A stretch of 64,000 nucleotides of DNA from Patiria miniata (taxonomy: Eukaryota > Echinodermata > Asteroidea > Valvatida > Asterinidae): the NCBI RefSeq assembly GCF_015706575.1, contig NW_024037072.1, positions 20,089,162 through 20,153,161 of the forward strand, written 5' to 3'. The translations under genes were made by a program, and so were the position numbers. Shown here piece by piece: positions 19,812-32,200 of the stretch. Numbering within the stretch: position 1 is the first letter of the stretch; each line of letters begins with the position of its first letter. Below the pieces are notes generated by a model. The model was not told where the DNA came from, ran no database searches, and saw only the letters and a program-made list of their open reading frames with translations.

Positions 19812-21977
19812 CGGGACCCTTTAACACATTCCAACGCCATTTGTAGACAGATTTGCTTTTCAAAAGAAAATATGGACGAAAATATGGGGTAAAATCAGTC
19901 CAAACTGTTAATTTATTTCTCACAAAATCGATTGTTTATGCCCAAATCTTCCAAACATTGGGTGTTTTGAGTATTGATTGGTGCTCCTCTGACTTCGAAA
20001 GGATGTTCTGCATTGTTTGGAGAAAAGTCAATTTTTGGCCATATTTTGATTAAAATGTAAGGCATTTCTGTTCAATTTTGACCAAAAAACGAAATTCCTT
20101 GTAACTTGCCAGGAAGATGCCAGAGGGACCCTAGAACAAAGTTGTAGAAAGATTTGCTTTTCAAAAAAAAACATGGACAAAAATATGAGGTAAAATCAGC
20201 CAAAAATGTTAATTTATTTTTCACAAAATGGATGGTTTTTGCCCAAATCTTCCAAATATTGGGTGTTTGAGTATTGATTGGTGTTCCTCTGACTTCGAAA
20301 GGATGTTCAGCATTGTTTGGAGAAAAGTCAATTTTTGTCCAAATTTCAATAAAAAAGTAAGGTTAACCCCTTGCATTTTTTTCAATTTTCAGCAAAAAAA
20401 CGAAATTTCTTGTAAGTTGCTAGAACGATGCCCAAGGAACCCTAGAACACATTGCAACTCCATTTCTAGAAAGATTTCCTTTTCCAAAGAAAATATGGAC
20501 GAAAATATGGTGTAAAATCAGTCAAAAATGTTAATTCATTTTTCACAAAATCGATGGAATTTGCCCAAATCTTCCAAATATTGGGTGCTTGAGTACTGAT
20601 TGTTGCTCCTCTGACTTCGAAAGGATGTTCTGCAAAGTTTGGAGAAAAGTCAATTTTTGGCCAAATTTGAAAAAAAAGTAAGGCTAACCCCTTGCATTTT
20701 TTTCAATTTTCACCAAAAAACGAAATTTCTTGTAACTTGCTAGAAAGATGCCTTACGGACCCTAGAACACATTCCAACTCCATTTGTAGAAAGATTTGCT
20801 TTTCCAAAAAAATATGGACGAAAATATGGGGTAAAATCATTCAAAAATGTTTATTTATTTTTCACAAAATCGATGGTTTTTGCCCAAATTTTCCAAATAT
20901 TGGGTATTTGAGTATTGATTGGTGCTCCTCTGACTTCAAAAGGATGTTCTGCAAAGTTTGGAGAAAAGTCAACTTTTGGCCAAATTTGATAAAAAAGTAA
21001 GGCTTACCCCTTGCATTTTTTTTCAATTTTCAGCAAAAAACGAAATTTCTTGTAAGTTGCTAGAAAGATGCCCAAGGGACCCTAGAACACATTCCAACTC
21101 CATTTGCAGAAAGATTTGCTTTTCCAAAGAAAATATGGACGAAATCATAGTGTAAAATCAGTCAAAAATGTTAATTTATTTTTCACAAAATCGATGGAAT
21201 TTGCCCAAATCTTCCAAATATTGGGTTCTTGAGTACTGATTGTTGCTCCTCTGACTTCGAAAGGATGTTCTGCAAAGTTTGGAGAAAAGCCAATTTTTGG
21301 CCAAATTTCAAAAAAAAAGTAAGGCTAACCCCTTGCATTTTTTTCAATTTTCACCAAAAAACGAAATTTCTTGTAACTTGCTAGAAAGATGCCTTACGGA
21401 CTCTAGAACACATTCCAACTCCATTTGTAGAAAGATTTGCTTTTCCAAAAAAATATGGACGAAAATATGGGGTAAAATCAGTCAAAAATGTTAATTTATT
21501 TTTCACAAAATCGATGGTTTTTGCCCAAATCTTCCAAATATTGGGTGTTTGAGTATTGATTGGTGCTCCTCTGACTTCGAAAGGATGTTCTGCAAAGTTT
21601 GGAGAAAAGTCAATTTTTTGCCAAATTTTGATAAAAAAGTAAGGCTAACCCCTTGGATTTTTTTCAATTTTCAGCAAAAAAACGAAATTTCTTGCAAGTT
21701 GCTAGAACGATGCCCAAGGAACCCTAGAACACATTTCAACTCCATTTCTAGAAAGATTTCCTTTTCCAAAGAAAATATGGACGAAAATATGGGTGAAAAT
21801 CAGTCAAAAATGTGAATTGATTTTTCACAAAATCGATGGTTTTTGCCCAAATCTTCCAAATATTGGGTGCTTGAGTACTGATTGTTGCTCCTCTGACTTC
21901 GAAAGGATGTTCTGCAAAGTTTGGAGAAAATTCAATTTTTGGCCAAATTTGAAAAAAAGTAAGGCTAACCCCTTGCA
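19812..21977 (+). repeat. Satellite array, left part (~7 monomers)
   Basis: Head-to-tail AT-rich monomers of about 319 bp. Each contains GACTTCGAAAGGATGTTCTG, CAAATCTTCCAAATATTGGG, AAGTAAGGCTAACCCCTTGC and GAACACATTCCAACTCCATT. It begins in mid-monomer near 19812 and is cut at 21977 within CCCCTTGCATT by the retroelement. The first monomers carry the GCATTGTTTGG variant that recurs at the far right edge. Confidence 0.95.
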
Positions 21978-22610
21978 TTACACTCAGACACGAATACATG
22001 TACAATCAAAACATCATTAACCAATAAATTGGATTTGCCGCAGCCTGAATGTGTTTATTAAATCTTCATGCCAAATCAAAGCATGTTTTGTTTTCCGTTT
22101 TATCATTGCTGAAGTCCTTTGGGCAAACTGACTCTTACAAACCATTGGGTTGATCAGGCCCACCGAACCTGGGGTACATAACCGGGCCCCCACTCCGGAT
22201 CCACTTTAAACCGTACCTGGGGTAATAACGGTCCCCCACTCCGAAAACCACCTTCTAAATTGCTCCGAAATCGATAGGACACTTGTAGAAACTTTTAAAG
22301 TAATTGCCTTAATTGAAACACAAAGTTCGCTGGCATAAATAACTGGAATGCTTCGCGGTCGGAACCGACTTCGTGGAAGCAAACCCTAGCCGGCACAGGC
22401 TGGGTTATTGTTGTAAAGGTTTGGAATTAAACAATTATAAATCAATGTCAACACATTTCACTGGACAGGCTCAGCGACCCTGGAATATGGCTTGCCGAAC
22501 CCTCTCCCACGACCACAGTCGGCGCCACCCGCGCACTAGGGCGCGGCCCAAGGGACGAAGGACAGCCACCCCAAAGCGAGCAGTCCAGGGAAATGAAAAT
22601 GTAGTCATCT
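21978..22610 (-). other. Non-coding 3' part of the retroelement
   Basis: Lies downstream of the hydrolase part. It includes a short direct repeat (ACCTGGGGTA...CCCCCACTCCG, twice near 22170 and 22215). No recombinase signature (R...HxxR...Y) was seen by eye. Confidence 0.45.
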
Positions 22611-23134
22611 TTAATAATAAAAACTACGCAAAAGTCCTTTTATGCAAGACTGCAGGTTGTCCCTAAATAACCGAGTACCTTCCGGGGACAAATTAACTCC
22701 ATCAAAGTGGAAAAGCTGAGAAGGACATGAATCAAACTGAGGATGATGTAAAATGTACGCATTCAGTCTGTAAGCCATAGCCCTGGCCCATTTATTCAAT
22801 GTGAGCCGTTTTTTATTGATACTGGCATTGGACTGTGCGCCGTAATAAAGGAGCCTTGGTAGAATATCGGACCAAACCAGGAAGACAGATGGATAACGAG
22901 TCCTGAACTCTTCCATGAGTAACCTAATACGCTGGCGCATACAAAAAGTATCAATGGAAACAAGGTCATTAGGTGTATTACTACGACCGTAGGAGCCACG
23001 CCATGAGCCATAGCATCAAGGTGGCTTAACAGTGGGAGAAAATTGCCTATCCCTACCCCACCTTTTCCCATCCAGTGAATTTGTGCCTCGCAATCCATGT
23101 TCGTCTGAGCTCTGCGAATAATAGAATCACCCAC
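22611..23134 (-). other. Fossil SGNH-hydrolase-like region of the retroelement
   Basis: Contains a GDSIIRRA nucleophile block near the start and FHFDGVNLSPEGTRLF near the end, matching blocks I and V of SGNH/GDSL esterases. Hydrolase parts are known in some tyrosine-recombinase retroelements (Ngaro). Role unknown. Confidence 0.65.
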
Positions 23135-23596
23135 GATCCAAACTGTATCTGTACATAGTGATAAAATTAAAATAGAAACGTTCGCGGCATGACCATGCAG
23201 TTACTCCAGGAAAATGACACTGCGGAATTGTTGTACAGGTATAGGTGTTGACCGCATCCAAACGCCAACGACCGATAATTTGGAATTGCAGTTAGGGGCC
23301 CTGAAAGTTGCGGTCGTAATGCAATAAACGTGTCCGCACGGGACAGATACAAGACATCTGTAGTTGGGTCTGGAAATTATTTACTTTGGAAAATAGTCTA
23401 CAACTGATTGATAAGTTGTTATAGTAGAAGAGACTATATAGACCCAGTAATGAAAAATATACAATAATTCACAAATGACTCCAAACGTCTCTGGTAAAAC
23501 ATTGGTAGATCGGTGTGTAGGAAAATTTAGAAATATTTTCAATCCGACCGATACTTGTCGATAACTGGGCGATAATAAGGCGATAATAATTGTCGG

Positions 23597-25192
23597 TTAC
23601 TGACTGAGATGGAAAACGGGAAGAGGCGTCATGGACAATTCCGCACTCGGCGCGGCCTGTCGAAAACGATCCATCTGGAAACGTGATAGAGAGTCAGCAA
23701 TAACATTGAATCGACCGGGAACATGGACCGCCTTGAAAGAAATATTATGGCATAGACACTGACAGACGAATGAACGGACTAGCTGCATAAGTTTGTCACA
23801 TCGCGACGATTGCTTGTTAATAATATGAACTACAGCGCTGTTGTCAGTGCGGAAAATGACTTTGCGATTTGCGAGAAATGACCCCCAGCAATAAACAGCT
23901 ACGACCAAAGGATAGAATTCTAAGTATGCTATAGACAGAGGTGACTGACCTATCGATTCGGGCCATCTCCCTTGAAACCACTTCCCTTGGAAGTACGCCC
24001 CGTACCCTATACTACCGGCGGCATCTGTGTAAAGCTCAAGCGTGTCATTTGACTCCCAGCCATTAGTCAGAAACGGAGAAACCCCATTAAAATGGTCAAG
24101 GAAATAAAGCCACATCATGAGGTCCATTTTAGCCCCATGATTAAGGCGCACCTTGTGATGCGGCTGAGATAAACCCCGGGTTAAAGCGATGAGTCGCCGC
24201 AGAAATGCACGTCCCGGAGCGACCGCTTTACACACAAAGTTAAGGGAGCCTACCAGGGATTGTACTTCAACCAATGTTAGCTTAGATTGACGCAGTGCCT
24301 TAGAAAGTTGTTGGCGAAGAGCCTGCACCTTTAACTCAGGAACTCTAACCTGCTGTTGGTGAGAGTCTATATCTAAGCCTAGATAAGTAATTGTTTGCGA
24401 TGGGCCCGCTGTTTTCTCTTCAGCAATTGGTACCCCCAAACGCGCACATACCACTTTAAAAGCTTGGAGTGAATCATGACATGCATTTAGAGAATGGCCA
24501 ACAAAAAGAAAGTCGTCCAAATAGTGGGTTATTAGCGATGTAGTGGCCATCTGTTTGGTCATGAACTCAAGGAAAGTGCTAAATGTTTCGAACAGAGAGC
24601 AAGATATGGAAAAGCCCATCGGTAAACATCCATCATAGTAATACAACCCTTGAAACGTAAACCCAAGTAGTTCATAGTCAGATGGGGCTACTGGGAGTAA
24701 ACGGAATGCAGACTTTATGTCCGATTTTACCAGCCAGGCGTTGGTTCCTACCTCCATGACTAATTCTACTGCCCTATCAAAAATTGCATAATGTACGACA
24801 CATTTGTCTTTGTGTATGTAATCATTGATAGATGTTCCTTCGGGATAGGATAAGTGGTGAATAAGTCGAAAGGAGTTGGGCTGTTGTTTAGGCACCAAGC
24901 CGATGGGGGAACACTGCAGATTGGGAAGTGGGGGTTTGTCAAAGGGACCCGCCACGCGACCTAAGCTAATTTCCTTATTGATCTTTTCAATGACTATTTT
25001 GGGCTGTTGTGAGGCGGAGGAAAGACATTTCGCCTCACGCGACACACGGGGACCTTGGTAATGTAAAGTAAACCCATCAGAAAATCCTACACGTAGTAAT
25101 TCCGCCGCTTTAACATCGGGATAAACGGAAAGCCATTCGGTTAAAATGTCAAATTTAATTGGGGTTGGAAGAACGAAAATTGTCTCCAGCAC
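23597..25192 (-). other. Fossil reverse transcriptase - RNase H region
   Basis: An open region of 531 codons. RT motifs include KSDIKSAF, LPMGFS and the catalytic YLDD. RNase H motifs TDAAG, TDN and IADSLSR follow, as in the DIRS1-type RNase H family. No integrase or protease domain is attached, which argues against Ty3 or BEL families. Confidence 0.85.
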
Positions 25193-26197
25193 GCGATTCT
25201 CTGGCTCTAGCCCCCTGCGAAGCCGTCGGAGGGGGGTTCCTAGTACTAGCTACGCCAGCAGTTTTGTGCTGCGCAGAAGTCATCCCAGAAGAGGGCTGCC
25301 GTTTCGGCTCGAAAAAACCTACACGGCAAGTTAGCGCTCCATGGCCAAAACGGTTACAACTTGTGCACTTATGAGCGAATTTACAATTCGCCCAGTGGCA
25401 ACCCTTCGCCTGGTTAAAGGCGAAGCAGAAACCACCGCCTTTGGATGAACGATGCGCAAAAGTGGCACCAGAACTAGGTGGTGCAGATGGAGTGGAATTG
25501 GCGAGTACGGCAGCGGCTGCTACCGTAACCCACAACTCCATGTCAATGGCCCCCCAAGAAATGCTCGGATTAGCTTCTTGGCGCAGACGAAACTGCTCGT
25601 CATACGCGCGCCATCCTAAGCCGCTAAATTGGGAGGCAGCCATCCTCACCGTCTCCGCGTACTTGAGTAATTCGCCTACCCGGAGAGGGTGGCGCACCGC
25701 AAAAATGGCCGTAAAGGTGTGAAAGGCAGTGAGCCATTTGTCAATGGTATCAAGTTTCCTTTTAGGAGACTCGGGCTTGCAAACAATAGCCCCATTTTCA
25801 AGCGCTAACTTTAATGTTTTATCACTTGGTTGCACCAGAGAAGTCGCGGCCGGATCATGAAAAAGTAAAGATAGATCTATGTACTTCCCACTCCAAATTT
25901 TCTCTTTAACCCCAATGGGTACTTGAAACCCTAACGGAGCCTCGCCCTGGCCTGAAAAGACCGGGTCGGGCCTATACAAATTCTGCTCAAGTGCTGGTCA
26001 GGCCGAAAATCGCCAAGCTGGGAGACGGAACCGTCAACCCGTGCAAAATTACTAGAATTATTAATATTACCACTACTATCTAGTGAGCCAATCGCCCACA
26101 CCTTGCCTCTGTCTAACCACGTTGCTGCTGGGCTAGCCAATCCGCTCATTAATGCATTATTCATGATCTCCAATAAATCATTAAACATAAAAACCAT
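25155..26197 (-). other. Fossil gag-like region with zinc fingers
   Basis: Part of the retroelement. An acidic/hydrophobic N-terminal part is followed by a CCCH-type finger and a CCHC knuckle (CTSCNRFGHGALTC), then a basic Ser/Pro-rich tail. This arrangement is typical of DIRS-group gag proteins, which bind element RNA. It slightly overlaps the RT region. Confidence 0.7.
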
Positions 26198-26232
26198 TCG
26201 TGCTGCGTGTAAGATATTTTATCGTCCCGTCG

Positions 26233-29200
26233 ATAAAATTGATTTTTTTCAATTTTCACCAAAAAACGAAATTTCTTGTAAGTTGCTAGAAAGATGCCCA
26301 AGGGACCCTAGAACACATTCCAACTCCATTTGCAGAAAGATTTGCTTTTCTAAAGAAAATATGGACGAAAATATGGGTGAAAATCAGTCAAAAATGTGAA
26401 TTTATTTTTCACAAAATCGATGGTTTTTGCCCAAATCTTCCAAATATTGGGTGTTTGAGTATTGATTGGTGTTCCTCTGACTTCGAAAGGATGTTCTGCA
26501 AAGTTTGGAGAAAAGTCAATTTTTGTCCAAATTTCAAAAAAAAAGTAAGGCTAACCCCTTGCATTTTTTTCAATTTTCAGCAAAAAAACGAAATTTCTTG
26601 CAAGTTGCTAGAACGATGCCCAAGGAACCCTAGAACACATTCCAACTCCATTTCTAGAAAGATTTCCTTTTCCAATGAAAATATGGACGAAAATATAGTG
26701 TAAAATCAGTCAAAAATGTTAATTCATTTTTCACAAAATCGATGGTTTTTGCCCAAATCTTCCAAATATTGGGTGTTTGAGTATTGATTGGTGTTCCTCT
26801 GACTTCGAAAGGATGTTCTGCAAAGTTTAGAGAAAAGTCAATTTTTGTCCAAATTTCAAAAAAAAAGTAAGGCTAACCCCTTGCATTTTTTTTCAATTTT
26901 CAGCAAAAAAACGAAATTTCTTGCAAGTTGCTAGAACGATGCCCAAGGAACCCTAGAACACATTCCAACTCCATTTCTAGAAAGATTTCCTTTTCCAAAG
27001 AAAATATGGACGAAAATATAGTGTAAAATCAGTCAAAAATGTAAATTTATTTTTCACAAAATCGATGGTTTTTGCCCAAATCTTCCAAATATTGGGTGTT
27101 TGAGTATTGATTGGTGTTCCTCTGACTTCGAAAGGATGTTCTGCAAAGTTTGGAGAAAAGTCAATTTTTGTCCAAATTTGAAAAAAGTAAGGCTAACCCC
27201 TTGCATTTTTTTCAATTTTCATCAAAAAACGAAATTTCTTGTAACTTGCTAGAAAATTGCCTTACGGACAATAGAACACATTCCAACTCCATTTGTAGAA
27301 AGATTTGCTTTTCTAAAAAAATTATGGACGAAAATATGGGGTAAAATCTGTCAAAAATGTTAATTCATTTTTCACAAAATCGATGGAATTTGCCCAAATC
27401 TTCCAAATATTGGGTGCTTGAGTACTGGTTGTTGCTCCTCTGACTTCGAAAGGATGTTCTGCAAAGTTTGGAGAAAAGTCAATTTTTGGCCAAATTTGAT
27501 AAAAAAGTAAGGCTAACCCCTTGCATTTGTTTCAATATTCACCAAAAAACGAAATTTCTTGTAACTTGCTAGAAAGATGCCTTACGGACCCTAGAACACA
27601 TTCCAACTCCATTTGTAGAAAGATTTGCTTTTCCAAAAGATATGGACGAAAATATGGGATAAAATCAGTCAAAAATGTGAATTTATTTTTCACAAAATCG
27701 ATGGTTTTTGCCCAAATCTTCCAAATATTGGGTGTTTGAGTTTTGATTGGTGTTCCTCTGACTTCGAAAGGATGTTCTGCAAAGTTTGGAGAAAAGTCAA
27801 CTTTTGGCCAAATTTGATAAAAGAGTAAGGCGCTAACCCCTTGCATTTTTTTCAATTTTCACCAAAAAACGAAATTTCTTGTAAGTTGCTAGAAAGATGC
27901 CCAAGGGACCCTAGAACACATTCCAACTCCATTTGCAGAAAGATTTGCTTTTCCAAAGAAAATATGGACGAAAATATGGGTGAAAATCAGTCAAAAATGT
28001 TCATTCATTTTTCACAAAATCGATGGAATTTGCCCAAATCTTCCAAATATTGGGTGTTTGAGTATTGATTGGTGTTCCTCTGACTTCGAAAGGATGTTCT
28101 GCAAAGTTTGGAGAAAAGTCAATTTTTGGAAAATTTGATAAAAAAGTAAGGCTAACCCCTTGCATTTTTTTCAATTTTCAGCAAAAAAACGAAATTTCTT
28201 GCAAGTTGCTAGAACGATGCCCAAGGAACCCTAGAACACATTCCAACTCCATTTCTAGAAAGATTTGCTTTTCCAAAGAAAATATGGACGAAAATATAGT
28301 GTAAAATCAGTCAAAAATGTAAATTTATTTTTCACAAAATCGATGGTTTTTGCCCAAATCTTCCAAATATTGGGTGTTTGAGTATTGATTGGTGTTCCTC
28401 TGACTTCGAAAGGATGTTCTGGAAAGTTTGGAGAAAAGTCAATTTTTGGCCAAATTTGATAAAAAAGTAAGGCGCTAACCCCTTGCATTTTTTTCAATTT
28501 TCACCAAAAAACGAAATTTCTTGTAAGTTGCTAGAAAGATGCCCAAGGGACCCTAGAACACATTCCAACTCCATTTGCAGAAAGATTTGCTTTTCCAAAG
28601 AAAATATGGACGAAAATATGGGTGAAAATCAGTCAAAAATGTGAATTTATTTTTCACAAAATCGATGGTTTTTGCCCAAATCTTCCAAATATTGGGTGTT
28701 TGAGTATTGATTGGTGTTCCTCTGACTTCGAAAGGATGTTCTGCAAAGTTTGGAGAAAAGTCAATTTTTGTCCAAATTTCAAAAAAAGAGTAAGGCTAAC
28801 CCCTTGCATTTTTTTCAATTTTCATCAAAAAACGAAATTTCTTGTAACTTGCTAGAAAGATGCCTTACGGACAATAGAACACATTCCAACTCCATTTGTA
28901 GAAAGATTTGCTTTTCTAAAAAATTATGGACGAAAAGTTGGGGTAAAATCAGTCAAAAATGTGAATTTATTTTTCACAAAATCGATGGAATTTGCCCAAA
29001 TCTTCCAAATATTGGGTGTTTGAGTTTTGATTGGTGTTCCTCTGACTTCGAAAGGATGTTCTGCAAAGTTTGGAGAAAAGTCAATTTTTGACCAAATTTG
29101 ATAAAAAAGTAAGGCTAACCCCTTGCATTTTTTTCAATTTTCACCAAAAAACGAAATTTCTCGTAAGTCGCTAGAAAGATGCCCAAGGGACCCTAGAACA

Positions 29201-32200
29201 CATTCCAACTCCATTTGCAGAAAGATTTGCTTTTCCAAAGAAAATATGGACGAAAATATGGGTGAAAATCAGTCAAAAATGTGAATTGATTTTTCACAAA
29301 ATCGATGGTTTTTGCCCAAATCTTCCAAATATTGGGTGTTTGAGTATTGATTGTTGCTCCTCTGACTTCGAAAGGATGTTCTGCAAAGTTTGGAGAAAAG
29401 TCAAGTTTTGGCCAAATTTGAATAAAAAGTAAGGCTAACCCCTTGCATTTTTTTCAATTTTCACCAAAAAACGAAATTTCTTGTAACTTGCTAGAAAGAT
29501 GCCCAAGGGACCCTAGAACACATTCCAACTCCATTTGCAGAAAGATTTCCTTTCCCAAAGAAAATATGGACGAAAATATGGTGTAAAATCAGTCAAAAAT
29601 ATTAATTCATTTTTCACAAAATCGATGGAATTTGCCCAAATCTTCCAAATATTGGGTGCTTGAGTACTGATTGTTGCTCCTCTGACTTCGAAAGGATGTT
29701 CTGCAAAGTTTGGAGAAAAGTCAATTTTTGGCCAAATTTCAAAAAAAAGTAAGGCTAACCCCTTGCATTTGTTTCAATTTTCACCAAAAAACGAAATTTC
29801 TGGTAACTTGCTAGAAAGATGCCTTACGGACCCTATAACACATTCAACTCCATTTGTAGAAAGATTTGCTTTTCCAAAAAGATATGGACGAAAATATGGG
29901 GTTAAATCATTCAAAAATGTGAATTTATTTTTCACAAAATCGATGGTTTTTGCCCAAATTTTCCAAATATTGGGTGTTTGAGTATTGATTGGTGCTCCTC
30001 TGACTTCGAAAGGATGTTCTGCAAAGTTTGGAGAAAAGTCAATTTTTGTCAAAATTTTGATAAAAAAGTAAGGCTTACCCCTTGCATTTTTTTCAATTTT
30101 CAGCAAAAAAACGAAATTTCTTGTAACTTGCTAGAAAGATGCCCAAGGAACCCTAGAACACATTGCAACTCCATTTCTAGAAAGATTTCCTTTTCCAAAG
30201 AAAATATGGACGAAAATATGGTGTAAAATCAGTCAAAAATGTTAATTCATTTTTCACAAAATCGATGGAATTTGCCCAAATCTTCCAAATATTGGGTGCT
30301 TGAGTACTGATTGTTGCTCCTCTGACTTCGAAAGGATGTTCTGCAAAGTTTGGAGAAAAGTCAATTTTTGGCCAAATTTGAAAAAAAAGTAAGGCTAACC
30401 CCTTGCATTTTTTTCAATTTTCACCAAAAAACGAAATTTCTTGTAACTTGCTAGAAAGATGCCCAAGGGACCCTAGAACACATTCCAACTCCATTTGCAG
30501 AAAGATTTCCTTTCCCAAAGAAAATCTGGACGAAAATATGGGGTAAAATCAGTCAAAAATATTAATTCATTTTTCACAAAATCGATGGAATTTGCCCAAA
30601 TCTTCCAAATATTGGGTGCTTGAGTACTGATTGTTGCTCCTCTGACTTCGAAAGGATGTTCTGCAAAGTTTGGAGAAAAGTCAATTTTTGGCCAAATTTC
30701 AAAAAAAAAGTAAGGCTAACCCCTTGCATTTTTTTCAATTTTCATCAAAAAACGAAATTTCTTGTAACTTGCTAGAAAGATGCCTTACGGACCCTAGAAC
30801 ACATTCCAACTCCATTTGTAGAAAGATTTGCTTTTCCAAAAAAATATGGACGAAAATATGGGGTAAAATCAGTCAAAAATGTTAATTTATTTTTCACAAA
30901 ATCGATGGTTTTTGCCCAAATCTTCCAAATATTGGGTGTTTGAGTATTGATTGGTGTTCCTCTGACTTCGAAAGGATGTTCTGCAAAGTTTGGAGAAAAG
31001 TCAATTTTTGTCCAAATTTGAAAAAAGTAAGGCTAACCCCTTGCATTTTTTTCAATTTTCATCAAAAAACGAAATTTCTTGTAACTTGCTAGAAAATTGC
31101 CTTACGGACAATAGAACACATTCCAACTCCATTTGTAGAAAGATTTGCTTTTCTAAAAAATTATGGACGAAAATATGGGGTAAAATCTGTCAAAAATGTT
31201 AATTCATTTTTCACAAAATCGATGGAATTTGCCCAAATCTTCCAAATATTGGGTGCTTGAGTACTGGTTGTTGCTCCTCTGACTTCGAAAGGATGTTCTG
31301 CAAAGTTTGGAGAAAAGTCAATTTTTGGCCAAATTTGATAAAAAAGTAAGGCTAACCCCTTGCATTTGTTTCAATTTTCACCAAAAAACGAAATTTCTTG
31401 TAACTTGCTAGAAAGATGCCTTACGGACCCTAGAACACATTCCAACTCCATTTGTAGAAAGATTTGCTTTTCCAAAAAGATATGGACGAAAATATGGGAT
31501 AAAATCAGTCAAAAATGTGAATTTATTTTTCACAAAATCGATGGTTTTTGCCCAAATCTTCCAAATATTGGGTGTTTGAGTTTTGATTGGTGTTCCTCTG
31601 ACTTCGAAAGGATGTTCTGCAAAGTTTGGAGAAAAGTCAACTTTTGGCCAAATTTGATAAAAGAGTAAGGCGCTAACCCCTTGCATTTTTTTCAATTTTC
31701 ACCAAAAAACGAAATTTCTTGTAAGTTGCTAGAAAGATGCCCAAGGGACCCTAGAACACATTCCAACTCCATTTGCAGAAAGATTTGCTTTTCCAAAGAA
31801 AATATGGACGAAAATATGGGTGAAAATCAGTCAAAAATGTTCATTCATTTTTCACAAAATTGATGGAATTTGCCCAAATCTTCCAAATATTGGGTGTTTG
31901 AGTATTGATTGGTGTTCCTCTGACTTCGAAAGGATGTTCTGCAAAGTTTGGAGAAAAGTCAATTTTTGGAAAATTTGATAAAAAAGTAAGGCTAACCCCT
32001 TGCATTTTTTTCAATTTTCAGCAAAAAACGAAATTTCTTGCAAGTTGCTAGAACGATGCCCAAGGAACCCTAGAACACATTCCAACTCCATTTCTAGAAA
32101 GATTTGCTTTTCCAAAGAAAATATGGACGAAAATATAGTGTAAAATCAGTCAAAAATGTGAATTTATTTTTCACAAAATCGATGGTTTTTGCCCAAATCT

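Larger units (their letters stand above)
21978..26232 (-). mobile_element. DIRS/Ngaro-like retroelement fossil within the satellite
   Basis: A 4.26-kb block of non-satellite sequence splits one monomer (CCCCTTGCATT before, TTTTTTCAATTTTC after). On the minus strand, parts in order are gag-like (about 26197-25155), reverse transcriptase with DIRS-type RNase H (25192-23597), an SGNH-hydrolase-like part (about 23134-22611) and a non-coding tail. Near its ends lie short inverted-like strings (TTACACTCAGACACGAA, TTCGTGCTGCGTGTAA) and a small hairpin near 26220. No tyrosine recombinase was recognised. It appears broken with a small number of breaks. The satellite was already an array when it inserted. 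Confidence 0.75.

Noticed and set aside
23597-25192. Ty3/gypsy or BEL retrotransposon
   Set aside because: No protease or integrase follows, the RNase H is of the DIRS1 type, and no long terminal repeats were found at the ends of the insert.
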